DNA of 64,000 bases from Vibrio ziniensis (GCF_011064285.1 NZ_CP049331.1:1550001-1614000); one strand, 5' to 3'; positions 53,462 through 63,317 are shown, counted from the stretch's first letter. Made by a program: numbers and translations. The notes: a model not told the origin generated them from the sequence alone.

Positions 53462-55810
53462 ATGCAAAATTTGTTACGTCTTTTCTTGATATTTTGGCTA
53501 GCCAGTGGGCAGCTTGCTCACGCTGAATGGGATGCTGATGATATCAGCACAACTCCCAAAGCGAATAACAGCGCTTTAGAAATTGAACAACAGATAAAAA
53601 AGCTTCCAGATTCGCTCTTTATGACGCAAAGAGAGTATCTGGTCGTTTCTAATCTGTTGCATACAACACTATCTCTTCAATCCAAGAACATCAGTGACTT
53701 CTCTCAATCTCTGATTGCTTATCGAAACCAGAACGATGACTTTAACTGGTTTAACTTGGAGCAGAGCTATCTCACTCAAGTAAGTTTAACTCAATCGAAA
53801 CAACATCTGTTACGTTCTGTCGATGAACATACTCGCGCTGAAATTACCGGCTTTGGCCCAACGGGTGTCACTCAGTTCAAGCAAGAATGGAAGTTGGCTC
53901 AGCTCAACGTTGAATACTTGTTCTTCTTTCAAATTAGAAGTTTCAAGTCACTGTTCGATGACTTATTGATATCACCAGTGCCCTTCATTTGGTCTGTGTG
54001 TAAGGTGTTGTTTATTTATTTTCTATTGGTCTGGTGGTTACGTCACAGTCGTCGTCTGATAGAACTGTTTAGAAATACATATTTAAAAGACAAATCTGAG
54101 CCGTCATTATGGGCGAGGATCATTTGGTACGCCAGTAAAGCAAACAAAGCAATTGCCTGGCTAATTGCCATTACGCTTTCACTGCAAGTACTGGCAGAGA
54201 TCAAGAGTCTTCAACACCTTGTTTTCCTAGAAATATTTATTTGCTGGATTTGGGGCGGAGCTATTGCGGTTAGCTTGATTCTCGAATTTACCTATCGAAC
54301 CAGCCATACCTCTAACAAAACGTTAATGGCTTTAAGGCTCAGCACTATTCGTCGTATTGTATGGACAGTGATTATTACAGGTGTGATCCTTCAGCTGTCT
54401 ATGCGAACTTTGGGTAAGGGAACCATCTATTACTGGATTCTCAACACTATGTACGCATGGTTCTTTGTCATGATTGTCTCAGTGCTCAACCTTTGGCGTG
54501 AGCGCATCTTTGCTTATGCAGAAAAAGCTTCAGACAGACCTCTGTGGGTAAACTGGACCATCAGCAAAAAAGATGCATTTGCGGTAAGAGTTTTTGCAAC
54601 CACACTCACTCTTGCTTGGTTATTGATGCACGCATTGCAATACCGCCTAATTGCTGCACTATCCAACTACACCTTCTTTAGTCAGGCTCTTGCCTATTTA
54701 TTTAGAATTGAAGTGGCTAAGCAGAATGAGAGTATCGCTTCAGATCACAACCACGTTCGGATTAAAGGCAATGAGGCATTTGAATACATATTGCCGGGTT
54801 CAATCGACAGTGAACTGATTGATTACGCTTCCGATGAGATTAAGCAGTTATCTCGATATCTGATGACAGACAGCCCTGCGATCTGTGTAGTAACGGGCGA
54901 ACGTGGCATCGGTACGACAACGCTGCTATACACCTTGCTACACAAAGTGAAAAACGCCGAGCCTTTGTATTTAAACTGCCCATATTCAGGCTATACCGAA
55001 TTGCTAGAATTATTGGCGTTAAGTTTGGGGTTAGAAGACGACGCATCTGAGATACAAATACTCTCCCATTTACGTAAAAGCGAGCAAACATATCTCATCG
55101 CAATAGATAACGCCCAACGTCTCGTAAAGCCAATGGTCGGTGGCTTAAACAGTTTGATGAAGTTAACGAATCTACTTCGTCGCTCTAAGAAAAATCATCG
55201 TGTCATCATGGCTATTGAAAAATCGAACTGGCGATTTGTTGATAGAGCACGCGGTGAACGCTTGTTGTTTGACTGGGTGACGGCTCTGCCTCGCTGGAAT
55301 GAGAAACAGATGCAAGCACTGCTGGATAGCCGTATCAACCGCGATATCGAATCACCGGTTTGCTTTGATGGCCTCGTCGTTCCACGTCAGTGGGATCAAG
55401 ATGATTCCAGCGATGACGAGCGTGCAAAACAAGGTTTCTACCGCATACTCTGGCACTATTCGGATGGTAATCCTACCGTTGCATTACGTTTCTTCCGTCG
55501 CTCGTTGAATCGCAATAAAGAAACTGGTGTTGTGAATGTCAGTTTATTTCATGTTCCTGATTCCCAAGACCTTGAACAAATGCCTAAGCCAATGCTCGCG
55601 GTATTGCGTTCTATTGTGCAACTTGAAGTAGCATCGAGTGAAGAGTTATCTAAATGTACTCAACTTAGTATTGCTGAAGTGATTGGTATCGTGCGTTATT
55701 TCCAAAGCCGTGGATATCTTGAATGGGCGGAAGACAAAGCCCGAGTTTCTGATCACTGGTATCGCACTATTACCAACGTTCTTGATCGCCAACATCTACT
55801 GGTGAAATAA
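53462..55810 (+). CDS. Membrane protein with degenerate AAA/STAND-type ATPase domain
   Basis: A 782-aa protein with signal peptide MQNLLRLFLIFWLASGQLAHA, a periplasmic helical part, and about six membrane helices between residues 170 and 410 (for example VPFIWSVCKVLFIYFLLVWWL and YWILNTMYAWFFVMIVSVLNLW). A C-terminal cytoplasmic NTPase-like domain and a winged-helix-like end follow. The P-loop position reads VTGERGIGTTT, where the invariant Lys is Thr; a Walker B-like TYLIAIDNAQ follows. Nucleotide hydrolysis is doubtful. The MscS gene starts four bases later, so the two probably act together. Confidence 0.7.
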   Translation: MQNLLRLFLIFWLASGQLAHAEWDADDISTTPKANNSALEIEQQIKKLPDSLFMTQREYLVVSNLLHTTLSLQSKNISDFSQSLIAYRNQNDDFNWFNLEQSYLTQVSLTQSKQHLLRSVDEHTRAEITGFGPTGVTQFKQEWKLAQLNVEYLFFFQIRSFKSLFDDLLISPVPFIWSVCKVLFIYFLLVWWLRHSRRLIELFRNTYLKDKSEPSLWARIIWYASKANKAIAWLIAITLSLQVLAEIKSLQHLVFLEIFICWIWGGAIAVSLILEFTYRTSHTSNKTLMALRLSTIRRIVWTVIITGVILQLSMRTLGKGTIYYWILNTMYAWFFVMIVSVLNLWRERIFAYAEKASDRPLWVNWTISKKDAFAVRVFATTLTLAWLLMHALQYRLIAALSNYTFFSQALAYLFRIEVAKQNESIASDHNHVRIKGNEAFEYILPGSIDSELIDYASDEIKQLSRYLMTDSPAICVVTGERGIGTTTLLYTLLHKVKNAEPLYLNCPYSGYTELLELLALSLGLEDDASEIQILSHLRKSEQTYLIAIDNAQRLVKPMVGGLNSLMKLTNLLRRSKKNHRVIMAIEKSNWRFVDRARGERLLFDWVTALPRWNEKQMQALLDSRINRDIESPVCFDGLVVPRQWDQDDSSDDERAKQGFYRILWHYSDGNPTVALRFFRRSLNRNKETGVVNVSLFHVPDSQDLEQMPKPMLAVLRSIVQLEVASSEELSKCTQLSIAEVIGIVRYFQSRGYLEWAEDKARVSDHWYRTITNVLDRQHLLVK

Positions 55811-55813
55811 ACA

Positions 55814-56713
55814 ATGATGAAAAGTATCACACATTTATTTTCTCGTTTAATTGTAATCGCTTTATTGGCACTAGCATGGCCAACTTATGCAGCGGAAGAA
55901 TCTGTCAATGCAGAAAGTTTCCAACAGATTGCCAGTTTAGTGCGATGGAGCGGTGTGTTCTTCTCCATTCTCATCATCGCAGGCACGTGGCTACTACTGA
56001 AATTCATGAGTTCGATAGTCGATACTGTAGGGAGTCAATTCGCACAATATCGAATGCTGCTGCAGAAACTCCAATCTTTCCTTCAGTTCTTTATCTATAT
56101 GACTGCTGGTGTAGTGGTATTTGTCTTGAGCTTTAGGATTAATGATCAAATATTAACACTGATTGGTGGTACGCTAGCAGTTTCCATCGGCTTTGCACTT
56201 AAGGACTTAGCTGCATCATTTATCGCCGGTATGACAGTGATGATTGACCGCCCATTTCAGGTAGGTGACCGCGTCACCTTTGAGGGGCATTATGGTGATA
56301 TTATTACCATTGGTTTGCGTTCTGTTCGCATGCGAACCTTATCAGATGACATTATTACGATTCCAAATAACAAGTTTTTAAACGAAGTCGCAGTCAGCGG
56401 TAACTATGGCGCACTTGATATGCAGGTGGTAATACCTTTTTATGTGGGCATGGATGAAGACATCGTATTGGCACGTAACCTTATTCAAGAAGCGGCATCT
56501 TCCAGTCGTTATATCCACTTGCCTAAGCCTGTCGCAGTGTTGGTTAAACAAACCATTACTGATAACTATTTGGCGGTGCAATTAACCTGTAAGGCTTATG
56601 TGGTCGATACTACATATGAGAAGCTATTTGAAACTGATATTACTTTGCGCGTTATGGATGAATTCAAACAGCATGGCATTAAGCCGCCAAAGATAGCGAT
56701 TCAAACTCAATAA
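55814..56713 (+). CDS. MscS-family mechanosensitive channel
   Basis: A 299-aa protein with signal-like N-terminus (LIVIALLALAWPTYA), about three membrane helices, and the MscS pore/beta core: LTLIGGTLAVSIGFALKDLAASFIAGMTVMIDRPFQVGDRV and VRMRTLSDDIITIPNNKFLN. It opens under membrane tension or by partner control. It is co-transcribed with the upstream ATPase-like protein. Confidence 0.92.
   Translation: MMKSITHLFSRLIVIALLALAWPTYAAEESVNAESFQQIASLVRWSGVFFSILIIAGTWLLLKFMSSIVDTVGSQFAQYRMLLQKLQSFLQFFIYMTAGVVVFVLSFRINDQILTLIGGTLAVSIGFALKDLAASFIAGMTVMIDRPFQVGDRVTFEGHYGDIITIGLRSVRMRTLSDDIITIPNNKFLNEVAVSGNYGALDMQVVIPFYVGMDEDIVLARNLIQEAASSSRYIHLPKPVAVLVKQTITDNYLAVQLTCKAYVVDTTYEKLFETDITLRVMDEFKQHGIKPPKIAIQTQ
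56265..56277. promoter_or_regulatory. Near-match to matS within the MscS gene
   Basis: GTGACCGCGTCAC differs at a single position (C for R) from the matS consensus. Confidence 0.35.
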
Positions 56714-56727
56714 CTCGGCTCAATTAG

Positions 56728-56757
56728 AGAGACCTCCATTTGGAGGTCTTTTCTTTT
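56728..56757 (+). terminator. Terminator after the MscS gene
   Basis: GAGACCTCCA and TGGAGGTCTT form a stem followed by TTCTTTTC. Confidence 0.85.
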
Positions 56758-56771
56758 CAATACTTGAAACA

Positions 56772-58802
56772 TCAAGAGACTGTTTTGGCGATGATGACAT
56801 CTGTTTCTGCTTTGACTGGCAAAAAGACACTGAACACACTGCCCTTACCAACCTCCGATTGCACACGAATTTCTCCCCCAGTCTGACTGAGCATACTTTG
56901 GGAAACCGACAGTCCTAACCCAGTGCCATCACGTTTTGTTGTATAGAAGGGGTCAAAAATGCGTTTGAGGTTCTCTGGTTTGATACCACAACCTTCATCT
57001 TCAATCATGATAATTGCGCCAGCACAGCGGTCTTCTTCATACCAATCTTTACTCTGTATTGTCAGCTTTCCTTTTCCGTTCATCGCATGTATGGCGTTCA
57101 TCTGTAAGTTGACTAGTATCTGCAACAGAAGATGTCGATTCACTTCCACAGAGGTACGAGCTTTAAGATCGACAACGAAATCGATGTCACGCTTCTTCGC
57201 TCCAGTTTTTACTAGCGTAATACTCTCTTCAATAATTGGATTTACATGTTGCCAAGTAATTTCATCCTGCACGCCGCCTTGTCGGCTGTACTGAAGCAAA
57301 CTACGGGTGATATTTCGTATTCTGTCTACCTGTTCGAGAATAGCTTGAATCTCTTCTTCCACTCTTGCACTATCCTCGCCTAGTTCAAATTGAATAAGTT
57401 CGGTATTGCCGAGGATCACTGCTGTCGGGTTATTAATTTCGTGCGCAATTCCAGCCGTTAACTCGCCAAGAGCTGCCAGTTTTTCATGAACGATAAGTTT
57501 ATCTCGAGTGGTGTGAAGCAGTTCAATATGGTGTTCTAGCTGCTCGGTTTTTTCTCTCAATTTGGTAGTACGGGAATGGACTTTCTCTTCAAGTTCATTG
57601 GCTGCATTTTGAATTTCATTATTTCTTTGCTGAAGGAGATCAAGCATGTTGTCGAACTGCTTAGCTAGCTGCGCAAGCTCATGCTTTTCATCCAACCCAA
57701 TTTTCCCTATGCGTTGGTTTTTACCCAATTGAACAAGTTTTACTACCCTATGTATGCGTTCAATTGGGCGGAACAAGTCGCGAGATCCGCGATAAACAAA
57801 CAAACTTGATACCGCAAGTAAAACCAAGGTTGTGACAGCGATTTCTAAAATATTGGTAAGGTATGTCTTAACAAAAGGCCACATTAAATAACCGGTGTAT
57901 AGCATCCCTATAACCTGCTGATTTTGATCTCGGACTGGCTGATACGCAGTGATATACCAAGCATCGTATACATAGGCTCTGTCTATCCAATCTTTTCCTT
58001 GCACTAAAACTGCTTGCTTAACTTCATTGGAAACCTTTGTGCCAATTGCACGCCCTTCTCTCTCATCACTATTAAGAGGGACGTTAGTACTGACGCGTAA
58101 ATCATCCAAAAATAGGGTTAACGTCCCAACAGGTCTAAGTTTATCGTGTGCAAATGGGTAAACAATGTCACGGATCTCATCAATTAATGTCGTGCTGTTG
58201 TTTAGCAACAAACCACCATCAAGAAATCCAACAAGTTGTTGCTCTTCATCCTTTACAGCGATCACGGTTCGGCTTACTAACCCTCTACTTTCAAAGGATT
58301 CTTCAGCCAGTTGTTTGACTGTTGCCCTCCGAGCTAGATCTGGTGAGCGGCGATTAAGTTCACTGACTGTGAGTACGTCAAAAAACGCCTGTTTCTCGCT
58401 CAGAGTGAGATAATTCTCTCTCTCTAGAGAGCTATCAATAGTTTGGAACGTTAAGAAATCAAGCTTATACCGTTCCCTCTGATTATTGACCCACAGTTCA
58501 ACATCATGAAAAGGTTGGTTTTTAAGCCTGCTTCTAAACTCATATGAGTCTGCAAGCGCTTGGATTCGGTTGGCTTGGTTATCCTGCTGCATTGCAATAG
58601 AACGATTTGCAACCCCAAGACGCTCCGCCACATCAATGAGTGTGCTCTGCCATGTGTAATGTAGCGACCAGTATACTGAAATGCCGATCAGAGCGAGTAA
58701 CGTGAAGCCTATTGGTACAGATGTGAGAATCAATAAACGATAACGAACCATAGTTTGGAATCGGTTTTTCCATTTACGCCACAACGGAAAATCATTCCAC
58801 AT
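56772..58802 (-). CDS. Membrane sensor histidine kinase (cache-type)
   Basis: A 676-aa kinase. The first helix (LLILTSVPIGFTLLALIGISVYW) and second (ILEIAVTTLVLLAVSSLFVYRG) enclose a periplasmic region of about 260 residues resembling a cache sensor. HAMP and a coiled coil, the H-box ELTAGIAHEINNPTAVI, N-box LVNLQMNAIHAMNG and G-boxes DEGCGI and GTGLGLSVSQ follow. It overlaps the sigma-54 activator gene by 11 bases, so the two form a two-component system. The ligand may be a metal oxyanion, formate or a related signal; this is inference from the neighbours. Confidence 0.9.
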   Translation of the reverse strand: MWNDFPLWRKWKNRFQTMVRYRLLILTSVPIGFTLLALIGISVYWSLHYTWQSTLIDVAERLGVANRSIAMQQDNQANRIQALADSYEFRSRLKNQPFHDVELWVNNQRERYKLDFLTFQTIDSSLERENYLTLSEKQAFFDVLTVSELNRRSPDLARRATVKQLAEESFESRGLVSRTVIAVKDEEQQLVGFLDGGLLLNNSTTLIDEIRDIVYPFAHDKLRPVGTLTLFLDDLRVSTNVPLNSDEREGRAIGTKVSNEVKQAVLVQGKDWIDRAYVYDAWYITAYQPVRDQNQQVIGMLYTGYLMWPFVKTYLTNILEIAVTTLVLLAVSSLFVYRGSRDLFRPIERIHRVVKLVQLGKNQRIGKIGLDEKHELAQLAKQFDNMLDLLQQRNNEIQNAANELEEKVHSRTTKLREKTEQLEHHIELLHTTRDKLIVHEKLAALGELTAGIAHEINNPTAVILGNTELIQFELGEDSARVEEEIQAILEQVDRIRNITRSLLQYSRQGGVQDEITWQHVNPIIEESITLVKTGAKKRDIDFVVDLKARTSVEVNRHLLLQILVNLQMNAIHAMNGKGKLTIQSKDWYEEDRCAGAIIMIEDEGCGIKPENLKRIFDPFYTTKRDGTGLGLSVSQSMLSQTGGEIRVQSEVGKGSVFSVFLPVKAETDVIIAKTVS

Positions 58803-60246
58803 TTTCAGATCCTTCGCTTTCCCACTCTTTATATTTACGTTCTAGTGTTTTTCTTGCGACGCCCAAATCTCTTGCCGCTGCAGACTTATTGCCGTCATGA
58901 AACTCAACTAATTGTTCAATGTGTGCGCGTTCGACATCTTTGAGCGTCCAAGCGTTGGGATAACCTGTTGCAGGCTCTCGATCCCTTGTTTCTATATACT
59001 CTGGCACGCCTGCCACATGTGACAATGTCACTGAAATATTAGTAGGATGCGGTATACCACTAATCTCACGCCAGTAATGTGCTGGTGGTTTACCGAGCAA
59101 AATACAACGTTCAATCAGGTTTTTGAGTTCTCGAATATTGCCCGGCCAATTGTAGTCGTTCATTGCACTCACATCTTCGTGAGCCCATTTTGGTAGTGGC
59201 ATAGCCAGCTCTTTACACAGTTTCTGAGTAAAAAACGGCACTAGCTCCCTTAAATCACTTTTACGGTCACGTAAGGGGGTGACATCAATTTTAAGAACGT
59301 TTAAACGATAGTAAAGATCACTGCGAAAACGTCCTTGTTCCACTTCTTTTTGCAAATTGCGGTTCGTTGCAGCAACGATACGCACGTCAACGTTAATTTC
59401 TTTTTCAGATCCTACAGGACGGATAGCGCGCTGCTCCAATACTCGCAGCAATGATGATTGCATGGTTAATGGCATTTCCCCTATTTCATCCAGAAACAAG
59501 GTGCCACCATTCGCAACTCGGAATAAACCTTCACGACTTTTCTTCGCTCCGGTGAAGGCTCCAGAAGTGTGTCCAAACAACTCACTTTCTAATAGTTCAG
59601 GCGCAATAGCTCCGCAGTTCACTGGAACAAATGGTCCTTTACGCCCACTCGCTTCATGTATTCCTCGTGCCACCAATTCTTTTCCTGTCCCGGATTCACC
59701 TTCAATTAATACAGAAGCTCGAGAAGGCGAAAACTGCACGATAAGCTGTTTCAGTTGCTTAGTTTTCTCTGACTGGCCAATGATCTGACTGGTTGTATGA
59801 CGTTCGAAATCATGTTTGAGCGCATATTGCATACGCTCATTTAAGCATTTATCCATACAGCGCTTAACGGCTTGCATCATTTGTTCGAGGTTAAAAGGCT
59901 TGAGAATAAAATCGGATGCTCCTAGCTTTAAAGCACTGATTGCCGTTTCCAAATCCGCGTAGCCGGTCATGAAAATAACTTCTGCTTTATTATATTCGTC
60001 GCTGAAGACTTCTTCCCATTCGATGCCAGACCTACCCGGCAAATTGATATCGAGGATAATCAAATCGTAGTGATTTTCGCTACGTAGTGACTCAGCTTCA
60101 TCCACTGAACTTGCGCAATCAACTTTAGAAAACCATTTAGTGAGCGCCTTTTTTAAAATGGTCTGCATTCCCTGTTCATCATCGACGACAAGGACTGAAA
60201 ATGCTTGGTACAAAGGCGCTTGTTTGGAGTCTATAGTATTAGTCAT
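58792..60246 (-). CDS. Sigma-54-dependent response regulator (NtrC family)
   Basis: A 484-aa protein. Receiver with phospho-Asp in LIILDINLPGRSG. The AAA+ domain has GESGTGKELVARGIH, the sigma-54 loop ELFGHTSGAFTGAKKS, and GGTLFLDEIGEMP. A Fis-type HTH at the end reads GNKSAAARDLGVARKTLERKYKEW. It is divergent from tupABC, whose promoter is of sigma-54 type, and probably activates that promoter and the one before the fdh operon. A perfect matS word lies in the gene at 59019. Confidence 0.93.
   Translation of the reverse strand: MTNTIDSKQAPLYQAFSVLVVDDEQGMQTILKKALTKWFSKVDCASSVDEAESLRSENHYDLIILDINLPGRSGIEWEEVFSDEYNKAEVIFMTGYADLETAISALKLGASDFILKPFNLEQMMQAVKRCMDKCLNERMQYALKHDFERHTTSQIIGQSEKTKQLKQLIVQFSPSRASVLIEGESGTGKELVARGIHEASGRKGPFVPVNCGAIAPELLESELFGHTSGAFTGAKKSREGLFRVANGGTLFLDEIGEMPLTMQSSLLRVLEQRAIRPVGSEKEINVDVRIVAATNRNLQKEVEQGRFRSDLYYRLNVLKIDVTPLRDRKSDLRELVPFFTQKLCKELAMPLPKWAHEDVSAMNDYNWPGNIRELKNLIERCILLGKPPAHYWREISGIPHPTNISVTLSHVAGVPEYIETRDREPATGYPNAWTLKDVERAHIEQLVEFHDGNKSAAARDLGVARKTLERKYKEWESEGSENVE
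59019..59031. promoter_or_regulatory. Perfect matS word within the response regulator gene
   Basis: GTGACAATGTCAC fits the MatP consensus at all fixed positions. Confidence 0.72.
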
Positions 60247-60313
60247 GATTTTCTCGAAAATAACTCATTAGGACAGAACGACTCACATAACAATACTACC
60301 AATGTGTCTATAC

Positions 60314-60330
60314 TGAGACATTTTGTCCCT
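60314..60330 (+). promoter_or_regulatory. Candidate activator site (UAS) of the tup operon
   Basis: TGAGACATTTTGTCCCT resembles the palindrome TGAGACAAATTGTCTCA found at 51000, with intact left arm and degenerate right arm. A further TGTCT half-site lies at 60306. It is about 80 bases upstream of the -24 element, a normal enhancer distance, and is also upstream of the divergent regulator gene. Confidence 0.55.
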
Positions 60331-60411
60331 ACAATTGTGCGCTATCGCCTAATTTTCTAATACAAATCATGATATTGTCTATTTCCCATACAAAAAACCT
60401 TGGTTTAAATC

Positions 60412-60427
60412 TGGCATCTAGTTTGCT
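60412..60427 (+). promoter_or_regulatory. Sigma-54 promoter of tupABC
   Basis: TGGCATCTAGTTTGCT matches the sigma-54 consensus TGGCAC-N5-TTGCW with exact GG-GC spacing, 80 bases before the tupA ATG. Confidence 0.82.
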
Positions 60428-60506
60428 ATAGAGTCTGCTTTGCTAACTTTCTCAGTGAAGGTTAGTGAATGAATTAGCTCAGCCCAAAATCAAAATGGAT
60501 TTCATA

Positions 60507-61325
60507 ATGAATAATAAAGTTTCTCTTACTCTTGCAACGGCGTCATTGGTTTTAGTCAGCTACTCAGCATCAAGTGCAGATGATGCACACCGTATTCGTT
60601 TAGCGACCACTACCAGTACGTACCATTCAGGCTTACTAGACTATTTGCTGCCTATTTTTGAAAAAGAAGCAGGCTACAAAGTTGATGTTATTGCTACTGG
60701 AACCGGCAAAGCGCTTAAAATGGGCGAAAATGGCGACGTTGATTTAGTGATGACACATGCTCCTAAATCAGAAGCTGACTTCGTGAACAGCGGTTTTGGC
60801 GTTCTACCTCGCAAATTGATGTACAACGATTTTGTTTTGGTTGGTCCAAACAATGATCCAGCTAAAGTCACTGAACAGAAAAATGTGCTGGATGCGTTTA
60901 GCCACATCGCGAAAGATGGCGTGACTTTCATTTCACGCGGCGATGATTCAGGTACTCATAAGAAAGAGCTAGGTATTTGGGCTCAAGCGAAAATTGAACC
61001 AAACTTTGGCGGCTACAAGTCTGTTGGTCAAGGTATGGGGCCAACGCTTAACATGGCGTCTGAAATGCAAGCTTACACTCTGACTGACCGTGGTACTTGG
61101 CTGGCATACCAAAACAAACTGGAACTTAAAATTGTTTTTGAAGGCGACGATAAGCTATTTAACCCTTATCAAGTCATTCTCATTAACCCAGAACGTTATC
61201 CTGCAACGAACTACGAAGGTGCCAAGGCCTTCAGTGATTGGTTAGTTTCTGCAGAAGGTCAGCAACAAATCAACAGTTTTACTCTAAACGGTCAACAGCT
61301 TTTTGTTGCTAACGCTGACAAATAA
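60507..61325 (+). CDS. tupA: Tungstate ABC transporter substrate-binding protein
   Basis: A 272-aa periplasmic protein starting MNNKVSLTLATASLVL, with signal peptide ending SASSA. The oxyanion-binding motif TTTSTYHSGLLDYLLP and later ISRGDDSGTHKKE are those of TupA, which binds tungstate very tightly. The upstream 14-codon extension was rejected as it precedes the signal peptide. It is the first gene of tupABC-mobA-mobB/moeA. Confidence 0.92.
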   Translation: MNNKVSLTLATASLVLVSYSASSADDAHRIRLATTTSTYHSGLLDYLLPIFEKEAGYKVDVIATGTGKALKMGENGDVDLVMTHAPKSEADFVNSGFGVLPRKLMYNDFVLVGPNNDPAKVTEQKNVLDAFSHIAKDGVTFISRGDDSGTHKKELGIWAQAKIEPNFGGYKSVGQGMGPTLNMASEMQAYTLTDRGTWLAYQNKLELKIVFEGDDKLFNPYQVILINPERYPATNYEGAKAFSDWLVSAEGQQQINSFTLNGQQLFVANADK

Positions 61326-61334
61326 CGGTCTTGT

Positions 61335-62033
61335 ATGAGCCTTTGGCAAACTACTCAAGAAGCATTTACGTTACTGATCAATTTTGATGCTGAACTATGG
61401 GAGATCGTTGCGGTCTCCTTTAGTGTCTCTCTTTCTGCTATCTGTGTGGTGTTAATCCCCGCGATGTTGTTTTCCTTCGTACTTGCGTACAGTAACTTTC
61501 GAGGGAAATGGCTGTTGTTGTCGGTAATAAATACCCTACAAGCAGTGCCTACAGTCGTCATTGGTTTGTTGCTGTACATGCTTCTTTCTCGTTCTGGCCC
61601 CCTTGGGAACTGGTCTCTGCTCTTTACTCAGAAAGCAATGATCATTGGTCAGATGATGATTTGTTTCCCTATTCTCGTGTCTATGATGCACGGCACATTG
61701 CAGTCGAGTGACAGGCGTTCAGTAGAGACGGCAATGACTCTTGGCGCTTCAACGCCCAGAATTGCAGCCACTATCATATGGGAAACCCGATTTCCTCTTC
61801 TCGCTGCCGTTATTGCGAGTTTTTCACGAATCGTTACTGAAGTAGGCTGTTCTATGATGGTTGGTGGAAATATTATGGGCTTGACCCGAAATATCCCAAC
61901 AGCTATTGCTATGGAAAGTCACAAAGGCGCTTTTGCTCAAGGAGTTGCATTAGGAATGGTGCTACTATGCCTAGCACTAGCCTTGAATTTTGCTCTTTCT
62001 GCAATGCGTGGAAAAGGCTTTTTGAGAACGTAA
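61335..62033 (+). CDS. tupB: Tungstate ABC transporter permease
   Basis: A 232-aa membrane protein with about five helices and the EAA-like loop VETAMTLGASTPRIAATIIWETRFPLL. It follows tupA by nine bases. Confidence 0.92.
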   Translation: MSLWQTTQEAFTLLINFDAELWEIVAVSFSVSLSAICVVLIPAMLFSFVLAYSNFRGKWLLLSVINTLQAVPTVVIGLLLYMLLSRSGPLGNWSLLFTQKAMIIGQMMICFPILVSMMHGTLQSSDRRSVETAMTLGASTPRIAATIIWETRFPLLAAVIASFSRIVTEVGCSMMVGGNIMGLTRNIPTAIAMESHKGAFAQGVALGMVLLCLALALNFALSAMRGKGFLRT

Positions 62034-62041
62034 GGATAAGA

Positions 62042-62752
62042 ATGTCGATAACACTTAACGCTCAACAGTTATCAATGCGTTTCAAAGATCGTGTGTTATT
62101 TCATATCGATCATCTTTCTATAGGACCAAACGATGCCATTTATCTCAAAGGAGACAATGGTGTCGGTAAAACAACGTTACTGAAAGTCTTGGCAGGTCTT
62201 CAAAAGCCTTCAAAAGGCAATGTTTCTAACTCTTTACCTTGGTGGCAACGAGTTTTTCAATCATCAGCACGCCAACAGGTTATCTATTTACATCAAACAC
62301 CTTACTTGTTTGATGCAACTGTCTACCAAAATGTGCTTTACGGCATTAAGTTTTCATCACTGAGTACCAAGGTAAAACGTTCTACAGTCATCAATGCTCT
62401 ACGAATGGTTGGCTTAGAAACGTTAGCTGATGAGCATATCTCCGTTCTTTCCGGTGGAGAAAAACAGCGAGTGGCGATGGCCCGCGCTTGGATTTTAAAT
62501 CCCTCCATTTTGTTGATGGACGAACCAAGTGCTTCACTTGACCAAGAATCCATCGATAGATTGGTCATCATGGCGAAGGACTTGCTAGCCAGAGGCTCTA
62601 GCCTTGTCATTACCAGCCATCAAGCCAACGCCTTGACTGCAATTTGCAAGAAACAATGGTGGATAAATGACTGCACACTTATCGAAACACCATTGCTACA
62701 CATAGTAAAACCAGAAAAAGAGAGTACCAATGTTACTTCCCTCTCAAACTAG
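62042..62752 (+). CDS. tupC: Tungstate ABC transporter ATPase
   Basis: A 236-aa protein starting [14 protein letters not shown], with AAGGATAAG upstream. Walker A is GDNGVGKTT, signature [15 protein letters not shown] and Walker [13 protein letters not shown]. An in-frame upstream extension within tupB was rejected. It overlaps mobA by 23 bases. Confidence 0.93.
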   Translation: MSITLNAQQLSMRFKDRVLFHIDHLSIGPNDAIYLKGDNGVGKTTLLKVLAGLQKPSKGNVSNSLPWWQRVFQSSARQQVIYLHQTPYLFDATVYQNVLYGIKFSSLSTKVKRSTVINALRMVGLETLADEHISVLSGGEKQRVAMARAWILNPSILLMDEPSASLDQESIDRLVIMAKDLLARGSSLVITSHQANALTAICKKQWWINDCTLIETPLLHIVKPEKESTNVTSLSN

Positions 62753-63317
62753 TTGGGTCATACTTGCCGGAGGGCAAGCGACTCGAATGGGTGGACATGA
62801 TAAAGGGCTTATTAAGCTTAATAACAAACCGCTAATTGAACATGTCATAGAACGTTTGAAACCACAAACATCTAAGATACTTATCAATGCGAATCGTAAT
62901 CTAGAACAATACAGCCACTACGGAACGGTTATCAGCGACAGTTTTGCAGGTTACCCTGGACCTTTAGGTGGTATTCACAGCGGATTAATGAATGCACCAA
63001 CAGACTGGGTTGGATTTGTTCCCTGCGATAGCCCACTGATTTCTGAAGATTTAGTGGAGCGTTTTTGTCAGGTTGTGACCGAGCAAACCGATATCATTGT
63101 CGCCCACGACGGTGAACACTCTCAGCCGGTTTTTACGCTTTACCATAAACGTGTCCTTCCTAAGCTCACAGCATTTTTAGAACGTGGAGATCGAAAGATA
63201 ATCTTACTTTACAACGACTGTCATACTGAATATGTCGACTTTAGCGACTCACCACAGTGTTTTGTTAACTTAAATACGCCAGATGAACTAACCCAATTCG
63301 GAGCGTTACAAATATGA
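62730..63317 (+). CDS. mobA: Molybdenum cofactor guanylyltransferase
   Basis: A 195-aa protein that attaches GMP to molybdopterin to give the bis-MGD form used by formate dehydrogenase. It shows the nucleotide-binding [33 protein letters not shown] and [10 protein letters not shown]. It overlaps tupC and ends with ATGA over the next start. Confidence 0.95.
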   Translation: MLLPSQTSWVILAGGQATRMGGHDKGLIKLNNKPLIEHVIERLKPQTSKILINANRNLEQYSHYGTVISDSFAGYPGPLGGIHSGLMNAPTDWVGFVPCDSPLISEDLVERFCQVVTEQTDIIVAHDGEHSQPVFTLYHKRVLPKLTAFLERGDRKIILLYNDCHTEYVDFSDSPQCFVNLNTPDELTQFGALQI

